DNA from: Streptomyces sp. 2114.4
GTDB lineage: Bacteria > Actinomycetota > Actinomycetes > Streptomycetales > Streptomycetaceae
Assembly: GCF_900187385.1 (NCBI RefSeq)
Contig: NZ_FYEY01000001.1
Location: forward strand, 7,068,001 to 7,132,000
Reading direction: 5' to 3'
DNA: 64,000 nucleotides
Numbering within the stretch: position 1 is the stretch's first letter; each line of letters opens with the position of its first letter. A model generated the notes under the pieces. That model ran no database searches. It had not been told where the DNA came from and saw only the letters and a list, made by a program, of their open reading frames with translations. Made by a program: the position numbers and the translations under genes. This document shows, piece by piece, positions 42,991 through 52,700 of the stretch.

Positions 42991-44220
42991 ATGGAACGCC
43001 GCTTCCGCAAGGCAGCTCTCTGGGGCGCGACCGTTGCCGCCGTCATGGCGGCCGCCGGCCCGCTCGGCCCGGCGCATGCCGTGCCGCGGCCCGACCCGTC
43101 GCCCCCGCCCTCGCCGCGCGCCATGCTCGATGCGATGCGCCGGGACCTCGGGCTGACGGCACAGCAGGTGCGCAGCCGGCTCGCCCAGGAGGCCGCGGCG
43201 CACCGTGCCGTGGACACCGTGCGTCGGGCGCTCAGCGCACCGCCCGCCGGGATGTGGTTCGACAAGACGACCGGCAAGCTCGTCGTGGCCGTCACCGGCG
43301 CCGCCGATGCGCAGCGGGTACGCGCCGCCGGGGCGGTGCCCAAAACGGTGCCGCACAGCCGGGCCACGCTCACGGCACTGGTGCAGCAGATCGACCGGAA
43401 GGCCGGCAAGGGCGTGCCGGGCGTCACCGGGTGGGGTGTGGACGAGCGCGCCAACGGCATCGTGGTCCGTCTCGACCACACCGGGCGCACCGCCCGCACC
43501 GATGCCTTCGAGGAGGCCGTCCGCGGTCTCGGGGCGCGCACGAAGGTACCCGTCACCTTCGAACGCGGCGACCGGCGACCACGTCAGCAGGGCGGCTCGG
43601 TGGTGGGCGGCGAGCGGTGGATGCCCGGCAGTGAGGGCATCTGCTCGATCGGCTTCTCGGTGACCGGGCCGGACGGCTTCCAGGGGTTCCTGACGGCCGG
43701 TCACTGCACCCTCACCGCCGACCAGCCCGCGTACGGCAAGGACGGCACCCGCATGGGGATCTCCAACGAGGGCGGCCGGCACAGCGTCAACGACCGTGAG
43801 GGCGACTTCGGGCTGGTGGGGGTCGACCAGCAGGGCTGGACCGTCAGCTCGTACGTTGCGGGCCAGGGCGGTACGCCGGTCACCGTCACCGGTTCCCAGG
43901 AGGGCCTGGTGGGCATGTCGATCTGCCGCTCCGGGCAGAGCAGCGGCTGGCACTGCGGAGAGATCACCCGGGTCGACCAGACCGTGGACTACGGCAACAC
44001 GGTCATCGACGGTCTCTCGTTCACCAACGCCTGCTCGGCGCCGGGCGATTCGGGCGGTTCGTACGTCACCCAGCCCAACGCCCCGATGGCGATCGGCATG
44101 CACTCCGGTGGCGGCGCCGCCACCTGCGGCAACTTCGGCGGTGCCACCGTCACCATTTTCCAGCCGGTCGGGGAGCCGCTGGCCAAGTGGAATCTGAGGC
44201 TGAAGACGGGCAGCCCGTGA
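42991..44220 (+). CDS. Streptogrisin-type secreted serine protease, pre-pro form
   Basis: 409 residues: signal peptide (1-30, ending AHA), propeptide (about 31-202, with AMLDAMRRDLGLTAQQVRSRLAQE) and a mature chymotrypsin-fold domain starting near 203. The triad is complete: His238 in TAGHCT, Asp272 in EGDFGLV and Ser354 in GDSGGS. Cys pairs bracket the His and Ser as in streptogrisins (peptidase family S1E). The pro-domain should act as folding chaperone and inhibitor, and is removed outside the cell. ATG at 42991 follows GAGGAG. Tandem repeats begin at the stop codon. Confidence 0.93.
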   Translation: MERRFRKAALWGATVAAVMAAAGPLGPAHAVPRPDPSPPPSPRAMLDAMRRDLGLTAQQVRSRLAQEAAAHRAVDTVRRALSAPPAGMWFDKTTGKLVVAVTGAADAQRVRAAGAVPKTVPHSRATLTALVQQIDRKAGKGVPGVTGWGVDERANGIVVRLDHTGRTARTDAFEEAVRGLGARTKVPVTFERGDRRPRQQGGSVVGGERWMPGSEGICSIGFSVTGPDGFQGFLTAGHCTLTADQPAYGKDGTRMGISNEGGRHSVNDREGDFGLVGVDQQGWTVSSYVAGQGGTPVTVTGSQEGLVGMSICRSGQSSGWHCGEITRVDQTVDYGNTVIDGLSFTNACSAPGDSGGSYVTQPNAPMAIGMHSGGGAATCGNFGGATVTIFQPVGEPLAKWNLRLKTGSP

Positions 44221-44255
44221 CGGACACCCCGTGACGGACACCCCGTGACGGCCGG
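44214..44255 (+). repeat. 14-bp tandem repeat at the protease stop codon
   Basis: Unit CCCGTGACGGACAC occurs three times in a row (44214-44227, 44228-44241, and a diverged copy 44242-44255). The protease stop TGA is inside the first unit. Confidence 0.7.
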
Positions 44256-44385
44256 TGCCTGACACGGTCGGTGCCCGCCGGCCCCCGGCGCCTACGATGA
44301 GCAGTCGGTGGCCAGGAAGCCCGAGGGCGTCCGAGCGGCGGACCGGCAGGTACGGGCACGAGGCGGTACGGGGACGGGAGAGATC

Positions 44386-44958
44386 GTGGTGGGAGCGGCA
44401 CAGGCGCCGGACAGGGAGACCCGTACGGACGCGGCATCCGGCACGGGCACGGAGACCGGTGCGGACGCGGAAACCCGTACGGGCACGGAGACCGCCGGTG
44501 CGGACACGCAAACCGCCGGTGCGGGCGCGGCCGAGCCGTTCGCCGTCCCGGTCACCGTGCGCGGCTACGAAACGGACACCCAGGGCCATCTCAACCAGAG
44601 CGTCTATCTGCAGTACGCCGAGCACGCCCGCTGGTCGCTGCTGCAGGCGAGCGGCATCCGCCAGAGCACGATGGTGGAGCGGCGGGTCGGCCCGGTGACC
44701 GTCGAGACCACCATCCGCTATCGGCGCGAACTGCGGGCCGGTGACGAGGCCGAGGTGAGCTGTGCCTTCGTCTGGGGCGAGGGCAAGACCTTCCGGATCG
44801 AACAGACCGTCCGCACGACGGACGGCACGGTGGCCGCCGAGGTGAGCGCCGTCTGCGGGCTGCTCGACCTCACCGAGCGCAAGCTTCTCAAGGATCCGCG
44901 AGCGGCCTTCCGCGAGCTGGCCGACGACCCCTCGCTGCTGGGTCTCACCGACGGCTGA
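44386..44958 (+). CDS. Acyl-CoA thioesterase (4HBT hotdog)
   Basis: 190 residues. The hotdog thioesterase motif YETDTQGHLNQSVYLQYAEHARW is typical of the 4-hydroxybenzoyl-CoA thioesterase/YbgC type, with Asp replaced by the D-T-Q-G-H-L-N form. An N-terminal Thr/Ala/Gly-rich extension of about 45 residues (DAASGTGTETGADAETRTGTE) is encoded by imperfect short repeats and is unlikely to be folded. GTG at 44386 follows GGGAGAG; GTG at 44308 would lengthen the tail. It hydrolyses acyl-CoA or acyl-ACP, substrate unknown. Confidence 0.82.
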   Translation: MVGAAQAPDRETRTDAASGTGTETGADAETRTGTETAGADTQTAGAGAAEPFAVPVTVRGYETDTQGHLNQSVYLQYAEHARWSLLQASGIRQSTMVERRVGPVTVETTIRYRRELRAGDEAEVSCAFVWGEGKTFRIEQTVRTTDGTVAAEVSAVCGLLDLTERKLLKDPRAAFRELADDPSLLGLTDG

Positions 44959-44999
44959 CCAGCCGCGCCGGGCTGCCCCCGGCCGAGCACGGCCCGGGC

Positions 45000-45082
45000 G
45001 CGCCCTTCGGCCGGATGCGCCCTTCGGCCGGATGCGCCCTTCGGCCGGGCGCGCCCTTCGGCCGGGCGCGCCCTTCCCGCCC
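45000..45082. repeat. 17-bp tandem repeat after the thioesterase gene
   Basis: Unit GCGCCCTTCGGCCGG(AT/GC) is repeated in four full copies (45000-45067) with a diverged fifth. Non-coding. The rest of the spacer 44959-45259 holds no gene and probably the promoter of the oxidase operon. Confidence 0.75.
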
Positions 45083-45259
45083 GCCTGGAGCCCGGCGCCA
45101 CGGTCCGTGAGCAAACCGGAAGCGGCTCGGCGCGCCGGCCTCTCGGAAGGGTGAATCCGTGCACCCATTTCGACGCCTCGATGTCACAGCACGCCCGACC
45201 GTGATCCAACGTGTGAGTCCTTGGGGGGCATCCACGCCTGCCCAGTGAAAGGGTCCTCG

Positions 45260-47278
45260 ATGGACACGCAGATCGCACAGGTGAAGATCCACCCCGCCAT
45301 AGGCATAGCCCGGGTCGGCAACAGTGACCAACAGCCCTTCATAGGCCCCGAGTCGCCCGACCAGCCGGTACTGCCGCCCGGCTCGTACAAGGACAGCTCG
45401 GGCAAGGTCATCCGGCAGGCCGCCCGCTTCCGCGTCTACGGCTACAACCGGGCGGGCGAGGTCGTCAGGGAACTCAAACTGGGCGAGGGGGACGTCACCG
45501 AGATCAAGTGGTCGGTGCACCTGGCCAACAAGAAGTCCGCCTGGTACCAGTTCCACCTCGCGCTCGACATCAAAGAAGCCGCCGGTCTGCCGCCGGCACA
45601 GCTGCAGCGCCGGAACTTCGACGTCAAGGGAGACGAGCGGAAGAAACTCGTCATCGATGCCGGCAACAAGACGATCCGCGCCTCCCAGCACGAGACCGCC
45701 TCCCTCTCCGGGAAGATCATGGACCGGCAGGTCCCCCTGGGCTCGCTCTCCACCCAGCCCGACGGCCGCCTGCTGGTCGTCGGAGGTGTCGGGAAGTCGG
45801 CCTCCTACGCCACCCCCGAGAAGCCGATCTCCGGCGTCGCCAACAACGACACCTGGTACGACGACGTCTCCGACGGACCGGTCACGGCGGAGGTCACCAT
45901 CGGGGGCGTCACGAAGACCGCGAGCCCCGCCTGGGCCGTGGTGGCCCCGCCGCACTACGCACCCGGTGTGAAGACCGTCCGCACCTTGTACGACGTGCTC
46001 TATGACGTGTTCCTCGCCGAGCACACGCTGTCCACCGTGCAGGAGATCTCCTACCCGGACCACGTCGAGCCGCTGCTGAGCCGGTTCTGCCAGCTCCAGT
46101 GGGTCAACCACGGCTTCGCCGCCCAGTTCGGCCGGCGCGGCCCGCACGACTTCCGCGACCCGGCCATGCGCAAACGGCTCGCCGACCCGGGGGAGGCCAG
46201 CCGGGAGCTCCGCCGCCAGATCTACGTCCAGATGCGCGACTACGACCGGGACGGCACGTCCCCGGTGCCCTGGCCCTGGCTCTACGGCGACGCCATGTCC
46301 AGCCGCAAACCCGATTCGGTGCGGCAGCACCTCGTGATCTCCGCCGAGCAGGACCGGGTGCTGGCCCTGTGGGCCGACGGCCACTTCACCTCCGGCCCGC
46401 CCCGTACGGGCTTCCCGAACGTGGACGAGGCGCCCCCGGCCGAACAGCCGCGGCTGCTGGACCGCGGCGCGCTGGAGAACTGCGCCGCCGACGCCTTCCA
46501 CCCGGGCTGCGAGGTCACCTGGCCGATGCGGCACAAGACCATGTACTCCGAGCCGTTCCGCATCCTGCACCGCACACCGGAGAACCCGGAGCCCGACTAC
46601 GGCGACATGCTCACCGTCCAGGACGCCATGGGCAAGAACGGCCCGCTGTACGCGCAGGGGCCGGGCGACCTCACGCGCTGGATGGCCGCCCCCTGGCAGT
46701 GCGACGCGGCGAGCTGCCGCTCCGGCTACGAGGTGCAATCCGGGCTCGGCCCCCGCTACAGCCCCTATCTGCCGACGTTCTGGCCCGCCCAGGTGCCCAA
46801 CCACGTCCTCAAGGACGCCGACTTCACGACCGTCAACACCCCGCCGGCCGGCTCCGACGACAGTGCCAGGGAGAAGGCCTTCGAGAGGAGGGCGGTGTGG
46901 CTGCGCGGCCTGACGGGCACCCAGTCCAATGCCCAGCGCCGGCAGATGGTCGACGACTGGTTCAAGTTCGGCATCGTCGAGCCGCGCGAATACACCGTGG
47001 GCGACGGGAAGTTCCCCCCGGTCATCCAGGTGGAGTCCGAGCCCGGCTATCCGCCGGCCCCCGACCACGCCAACCTCATCAACATCCAGGTCCCCGAGGC
47101 GGGGGTGCCGCAACTGGCCGGTGTGGCCGGTACCTGGACCGGGGACATCCCGGCCGAGACCGTCGAGGCCATGCTCGTGCAGCAGGCGGTCGACCAGGTC
47201 AAGGAGGCGACGGGGCAACCCGAGACCGCGATCGCCGCCGGGTACCTGGAGAAGCTCGACCCCTTCCACGGCGCCTGA
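45260..47278 (+). CDS. LodA-like quinoprotein amino-acid oxidase (CTQ type)
   Basis: 672 residues, the size of LodA/GoxA proteins. These enzymes oxidise lysine or glycine with O2, releasing H2O2 and ammonia, using a cysteine tryptophylquinone built from their own Cys and Trp. Family marks are VKIHPAIGIARVGNS at the N terminus and YLPTFWPAQVPNHVL, whose Trp508 is the candidate quinone residue. Cys481 and Cys486 in PWQCDAASC are candidates for the crosslinked Cys. The spacing between these is shorter than I recall for LodA, so the assignment needs alignment. ATG at 45260 follows GAAAGGG; the next gene overlaps its stop. H2O2 production could be antimicrobial. Confidence 0.85.
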   Translation: MDTQIAQVKIHPAIGIARVGNSDQQPFIGPESPDQPVLPPGSYKDSSGKVIRQAARFRVYGYNRAGEVVRELKLGEGDVTEIKWSVHLANKKSAWYQFHLALDIKEAAGLPPAQLQRRNFDVKGDERKKLVIDAGNKTIRASQHETASLSGKIMDRQVPLGSLSTQPDGRLLVVGGVGKSASYATPEKPISGVANNDTWYDDVSDGPVTAEVTIGGVTKTASPAWAVVAPPHYAPGVKTVRTLYDVLYDVFLAEHTLSTVQEISYPDHVEPLLSRFCQLQWVNHGFAAQFGRRGPHDFRDPAMRKRLADPGEASRELRRQIYVQMRDYDRDGTSPVPWPWLYGDAMSSRKPDSVRQHLVISAEQDRVLALWADGHFTSGPPRTGFPNVDEAPPAEQPRLLDRGALENCAADAFHPGCEVTWPMRHKTMYSEPFRILHRTPENPEPDYGDMLTVQDAMGKNGPLYAQGPGDLTRWMAAPWQCDAASCRSGYEVQSGLGPRYSPYLPTFWPAQVPNHVLKDADFTTVNTPPAGSDDSAREKAFERRAVWLRGLTGTQSNAQRRQMVDDWFKFGIVEPREYTVGDGKFPPVIQVESEPGYPPAPDHANLINIQVPEAGVPQLAGVAGTWTGDIPAETVEAMLVQQAVDQVKEATGQPETAIAAGYLEKLDPFHGA

Positions 47279-48426
47279 TGAACCCCGTACCGGGCTGTGA
47301 CGTGGTGGTCGCCGGCGGTGGCCCGGCCGGCTGTGCCGCCGCGCTCGCCCTCGTACGGGCCGGGCGCAGCGTCCTGCTGGCCGACGCGGGCACCGGCCCG
47401 CCCAAGGCCGGCGAGGCGCTGGTGTCCGTGGGGCGGCTGCTCCTGGCCGACCTCGGCATCGCGGAGCCGGTCCTCGGCAGCGGCCATCTGCCCTGCCACG
47501 GCAACCTGTCCGCATGGGGTTCGGCCGAACTGCACGCCGTGGACTCCCTCGACGACCCGTACGGCCACGGCTGGCACCTCGACCGGCCGCTCTTCGACCG
47601 CCGGCTGCGCGATGCCGCCCGCGCGGGAGGTGCCGAGGTCGCCGAGCACACCGGCGTACGGTGCCCCTCCCGGCAGCCGGACGGCACCTGGCGGCTCGCC
47701 CTGCGCGACCGTGCGGGCGGCCGTGAGCGGACGGTCCGCTGCCGCTGGGTGGTGGACGCCACCGGACGGGGCGCCGCGATCGCCATCCGCTCCGGCGCCC
47801 GGCGGCGCACCGGGGACCGGCTCACCGCCTACCACCTCACCCTCGACCCGGCCCCGCAGACCACCACCGACGGCCGTTCGCTGGTCGAGTCCGACCAGGA
47901 CGGCTGGTGGTACACCGCCCTGCTGCCCTCCCGGCACCGGCTGGTCGCCTACTTCACCGACCCCGACCTGCCGTCCGCCGCCGCGCGCGGCGCCGAGCGG
48001 TTCCACGACCGCCTGCTGGCCACCCGGCACATCTCCCGCCGGGCCCGCCCGCACGGCCTCACCGTCCTGCAGCCACCCCGCCGCGCCCCCGCGCACAGTG
48101 CACATCTGGACCGGGTGCACGGCGACGGCTGGACGGCCGCCGGAGACGCGGCGGCCGCCTTCGACCCGCTCAGCTCCCAGGGCATCCTCACCGCCCTCTA
48201 CACCGGGCTGAGCGCGGGCCAGGCGGTCCACGCCCGGCTGCACGGCGACCCGACGGCGCTGCCCGACTACGCGGCCAAGGTCGCCACGGCCCGCGCCGCC
48301 TACCAGCACGGCCACCGGACCGTGCACGCACAGGAAACCCGCTGGGCCGACCGCCCCTTCTGGGCCCGGCGCCGGCGGCACACCCGACCGGACCCCCACC
48401 CGACGAAAGGCGAGACCTCAGCATGA
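47278..48426 (+). CDS. LodB-like FAD-dependent maturation protein
   Basis: 382 residues, FAD-dependent monooxygenase fold: CDVVVAGGGPAGCAAALALVRAG at the N terminus, VVDATGRG in the middle and GWTAAGDAAAAFDPLSSQGI for FAD pyrophosphate binding. LodB-type flavoproteins are required to form the tryptophylquinone of LodA, and genes are always adjacent. The ATG overlaps the LodA-like stop (TGATG). The C terminus is Arg-rich. Confidence 0.88.
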   Translation: MNPVPGCDVVVAGGGPAGCAAALALVRAGRSVLLADAGTGPPKAGEALVSVGRLLLADLGIAEPVLGSGHLPCHGNLSAWGSAELHAVDSLDDPYGHGWHLDRPLFDRRLRDAARAGGAEVAEHTGVRCPSRQPDGTWRLALRDRAGGRERTVRCRWVVDATGRGAAIAIRSGARRRTGDRLTAYHLTLDPAPQTTTDGRSLVESDQDGWWYTALLPSRHRLVAYFTDPDLPSAAARGAERFHDRLLATRHISRRARPHGLTVLQPPRRAPAHSAHLDRVHGDGWTAAGDAAAAFDPLSSQGILTALYTGLSAGQAVHARLHGDPTALPDYAAKVATARAAYQHGHRTVHAQETRWADRPFWARRRRHTRPDPHPTKGETSA

Positions 48427-49142
48427 ACACCACACCCGGACCCGACCACGCCGGACACGAGCACATCCACCGCTTCCTGCTGCTGGGCAAGAAGAAGCTG
48501 TTCTTCTACCACCTGGCGCTCTACAACCCCCAGTCCGGCCACAACTACCAGGCGGTCTTCACCTTCACCATCAAGGACAACGGTGAGCTGCGGGAGATGT
48601 ACCTGAAGGATCTGGCGCAGCACGAGAACGAGCGGGTCTTCTACTCGCTGCGCTGTCCGCACCACTTCGAGCTCCCGGAGCTGCAGCAGGGCAAGGAGTT
48701 CCGCGTCCATCTGGAGCGGGTCGTCGTGAAGCCGGACGGCAGCCGCGACTTCCAGCAGATGACGACCAGCGAGACCCCGGTGGAGTGCAAGCGGGAGGAC
48801 GTCCTCTCCTTCCGCGAGCTCGGACAGCTGCCCTACCCCGAGTACCTGACCTACCTGATCTTCGGCGAAGGCGACGAGATCCACCTCGCCCACCAGCTCG
48901 CGGACCGCCCGAACTGGGACGAAGCCCTCACCATCAACCCGGCGAAGCCCATCGACCAGGCGACGCTCACCAAGGTCCCCACCCTCGTCATCGACTCGAT
49001 CCAGGACGCCCACGACAAGCTGATCGAGAGCCCGCTGAAGAAGGGCCAGCAGTATCAGGGCAAGATCGACGCAACCGGCCCGGCCGTCGACTTCACCGCC
49101 GGCCGCCAGGCCTGGTGGAACCACACCAGCCTCAACAGCTGA
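48423..49142 (+). CDS. Hypothetical third protein of the LodAB-like operon
   Basis: 239 residues, soluble. His-rich start (HAGHEHIHRFLLLGKKKLFFYHLALYNPQ), then beta-rich sequence (YQAVFTFTIKDNGELREMYL, RVHLERVVVKPDGS) and an aromatic end (RQAWWNHTSLNS). No known domain is recognised. The ATGA overlap with the LodB-like gene makes joint expression certain. It might assist quinone formation, metal supply or act on the product; nothing in the sequence decides. Confidence 0.7.
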   Translation: MNTTPGPDHAGHEHIHRFLLLGKKKLFFYHLALYNPQSGHNYQAVFTFTIKDNGELREMYLKDLAQHENERVFYSLRCPHHFELPELQQGKEFRVHLERVVVKPDGSRDFQQMTTSETPVECKREDVLSFRELGQLPYPEYLTYLIFGEGDEIHLAHQLADRPNWDEALTINPAKPIDQATLTKVPTLVIDSIQDAHDKLIESPLKKGQQYQGKIDATGPAVDFTAGRQAWWNHTSLNS

Positions 49143-49728
49143 CCTGCCGGCACCCCTTAGTCCCTCCATGCATTCCCCGGCCCGGGCCGCGACGCCGTCG
49201 TGTCCCGGGCCGTTTCGTCATCTCCGGCCTCACCGCCGTCCACAGCCCGCCGCTCTCCCGGGCCCGCCTCACCGCCCCCTCCCGCACCACCGCTCCCGCC
49301 TTTCAGGAGAAGCCCTCATGAGCATCACCGTTCTCGTCGCCGGCAACCACTTCATCCGTCCGGGCCTGTTCACCCCGGCCGTGCACGAGGCCGCCGGGGA
49401 CCGCCGCCGCGGAGGCCGGCCGCTGTCTGCGCGGCGAGCCGTTGGTGCACTGTGCCAACCCTGGTGTATTTCAGGCCAGGCGAGATCCCGAAAACCGGTC
49501 TTCGAGCGTGTGTTCGCCCAGGTGGTCGGGTGGTGACGGAGGTGGCACGACACCTTTGTGACCTTGGCGGAATCAACTACCGCCTGATGCGCATGCGTTG
49601 ACAGTGCATGGGGGTGGCTCCACCATGCAACGCGGCATCAGCGGATCAGGGCCCGCCCTTGGGGTCTGACCGCTGGTTACCGCAGGTGGCAGTGGTATGC
49701 GTGTCCGCCCCCAGCAGAAGGAGCGCCC
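49143..49728. other. Spacer upstream of the PKS with a broken dehydrogenase start
   Basis: About 586 bp. At 49319 an ATG opens MSITVLVAGNHFIRPGLFTPAVHEAAG, which resembles the N terminus of D-2-hydroxyacid dehydrogenases of Streptomyces, then degenerates and stops at 49536. This looks like a decayed fragment. Between 49450 and 49620 composition is less GC-rich (GATCCCGAAAACCGG, GGAATCAACTACCGCCTGATG), hinting at inserted DNA; no known element is recognised. The last 100 bp probably hold the PKS promoter. Confidence 0.4.
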
Positions 49729-52700
49729 GTGGCCCCCTGGCCCCCACTCTCCGGCACCCCCCACTCCGGCCGCGATCTCGTCGTTGCGCTCTCGCCCTTC
49801 GAGGAACCGGACGAACGGATCGTCGTGGCGGCCGAACGCGCCGGCGCGCTCGGCCTGCTGGACCTCGGCAGGGACGCCGGTGCCGCGCGCGAGGCGCTGG
49901 CCCGGCTCGGGCGATCACGCCACGGCGTGCGGGTACCGGTGGGGTGTCCGCTCACGCCCGCCGAGCTGCCCGAGGGGACCGACACCGTGCTGCTCGCCGA
50001 TCCGCGGGCGTACGGCGTCGATCCGCAGGTGTACGGCGCCGATCCGCAGGTGTACGGCGCCGGCCCGGATGCGGCCCGGGGTCCGGACGGCGCGGATGCC
50101 GGTCCGGACGGTGCGGTACCGGCCCCGGGCCGCGCGGTCCCCGGCCACGACTGGGCCGGCGGTGGGCGGCGCCGCGTATGGGCCGAGATCACCACCCCCG
50201 AGGAGGCCGTGGCGGCGTGTGCCGCCGGCGTCACCGCGCTCGTCGCCCGGGGGCACGAGTCGGGCGGCCGGGTCGGCGAACTCACCACCTGCGTCCTGCT
50301 CTCCCGCGTCCTGGCCGACCCGTCCGTGACGGTCCCCGTGCTCGCCGCCGGGGGAATCGGCCCGCACACCGCCGCCGCGGCCGTCGCCGGCGGAGCGGCC
50401 GGGGTGCTGCTCGACTCCCAGCTCGCGCTCACCACCGAGGGAACGGCCCGGCTGCCCCGCGCGGTCGCCGACGCCATCCGGGCCATGGACGGCAGTGAGA
50501 CCACGCTCGTCGCGGGCCACCGGGTCCTCACCCGCCCGGACCTCGCCGCCCCCGCGGCGGCCATGACCACCGCAGGGGACGACGCCGGGAGCACCGGGGC
50601 ACGGACCGGCCCCGCCACCCGCATCGCCACCCTCCTCGGCGCCCGGGACCTGCAGACCCAGCTGCTCCCCGTCGGTCAGGACGGGGCGTTCGCCGCCCGG
50701 CTCGCCGCGCGGCACCGCACCACCGGCGGCGTCGTCCAGGCGGTACGGACCGCCCTCGCCGAGCACCTTGCCGCGGCGGCGCGCACCCGGCCGCTCGCGC
50801 CGCGCCCCGGGGCCCGCCATCTCCCCGTGGCCCAGGGGCCGATGACCCGGGTCAGCGATGTGCCCGCCTTCGCCGCCGCGGTCGCCGCCGAGGGCGGGCT
50901 GCCCTTTCTCGCCCTCGCCGTCATGGACGGGGAGCAGGTACGCCGGCTGCTCGCCGAGACCGCCGGGCGGCTGGGTGAGCGGCCCTGGGGCGTCGGCCTG
51001 CTGGGCTTCGCCCCGCCCGAGCTCCGGCGCGAACAGCTCGCCGCCGTGGCCGAGTTCGTCCCCGAGTACGCGCTGATCGCCGGCGGCCGGCCCGCCCAGG
51101 CCGCGCCGCTCGAAGCGGCCGGGACCCGGACCTACCTCCATGTCCCGGCCCCCGGCCTGCTGGAGCGCTACCTCGCCGAAGGCGCCCGGAGATTCGTCTT
51201 CGAGGGGCAGGAGTGCGGCGGTCACATCGGCCCCCGGGCCAGCTTCCCGCTGTGGGAGGAGCAGGTCGAGCGGCTGGCCGCCCACGCCCGGACGCACGGC
51301 GGGACCGCTGGGGACCTGGACCTGCTCTTCGCGGGCGGTATCCATGATGCCCGCACCGCCGCCATGGCGGCCGCCGCCGCGGCCCCGCTCGCCGGGCTCG
51401 GCGCCCGCATCGGGGTCCTGATGGGCACCGCCTACCTCTTCACCCAGGAGGCCGTGAGCACCGGCGCCGTCCTGCCCGGCTTCCAGGACACCGCCCTGGC
51501 CTGCGACCGGACCGTTCTGCTGCGGACCGCACCGGGCCATGCCACACGCTGCGCCGAGACCGCCTACACCGAGGAGTTCACGGCCGTCGAACGGCGCCTC
51601 GCCGCCCAGGACACGGACCCGCGCACCCGATGGGAGGAGCTGGAGCGGCGCAACCTCGGACGGCTGCGCCTGGCGAGCAAGGGCCTGCGCCATACGGACG
51701 GCGGGCCGCCCGCGCCGGTGGGGGAGCGGGAACAGCGCCGGGAGGGCCTGTACATGCTGGGCCAGGCCGCTACCGCCCGCGACGCCACCACCACCGTCGC
51801 CGCGCTGCACACCGCCGTGACCGAGGGGGCCACCGCGCAGCTCACGGCCCGTGCGGAGCAGTTCGGGGCGCCCGGCGGGCAACAGGACGGCCACCGGGGA
51901 GGGAAGGCGGAACCGCTGGACATCGCCATCGTCGGCATGGCGTGCTGCTATCCCGGCGCGGCCGACACCGCCCGTTTCTGGTCCAACATCGTCTCCGGCG
52001 TCGACTCCGTCACCGAGGTGCCCGCCGAGCGCTGGGACACCGGTACGTACCACGACCCGGACCCCGCGCGGGCGGGCGAACGTACCCCGTCGCGCTGGGG
52101 CGGCTTCCTGCCCGCCGTCCCCTTCGACGCCCTCGCCCACGGCATCCCACCGGCCTCCCTCGCCGCCATCGAGCCGGTGCAGCTGCTCGCTCTGGAAGCG
52201 GCCGCCAAGGCCCTGGCGGACGCCGGATACGCCGAGCGCGACTTCGACCGCGCCCGCACCAGCGTCGTCTTCGGCGCCGAGGCGGGCACCGAACTGGCCG
52301 GCGCCTACGGCCTGCGCGCACTCCACCCGGCCTACCTGGGCGATCTGCCGCCCGCACTCGACGCCGAACTGCCCCGCCTGACCGAGGACTCCTTCCCCGG
52401 CGTCCTCGCCAACGTCATCGCCGGACGCATCGCCGGCCGGCTCGACCTCGGCGGCGCCAACTGCACCGTGGACGCCGCCTGCGCCTCCTCGCTCGCCGCC
52501 CTCGACCTGGCCTGCCGCCAACTGCGCGACCACGACAGCGATATGGCGCTGTGCGGCGGCGCCGATGTGCACAACGGCATCAACGACTACCTGATGTTCG
52601 CCTCCGTGCGCGCCCTGTCGCCCACCGGCCGCTGCCGCCCCTTCGACGCGGCTGCCGACGGCATCGCGCTCGGCGAGGGCGTCGGTGCCCTGGTGCTCAA

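Noticed and set aside
45000..45082. CRISPR-like array
   Set aside because: Units are directly adjacent with no spacers; a simple tandem repeat.
42346..45168. 940-residue minus-strand frame opposite the streptogrisin-type gene
   Set aside because: Only the last 153 codons (42346-42807) have coding character; the rest is antisense to the protease and thioesterase.
49319..49536. Small intact gene upstream of the PKS
   Set aside because: Only the first 27 or so codons resemble a dehydrogenase; the remainder is unrelated, so treated as a relic.
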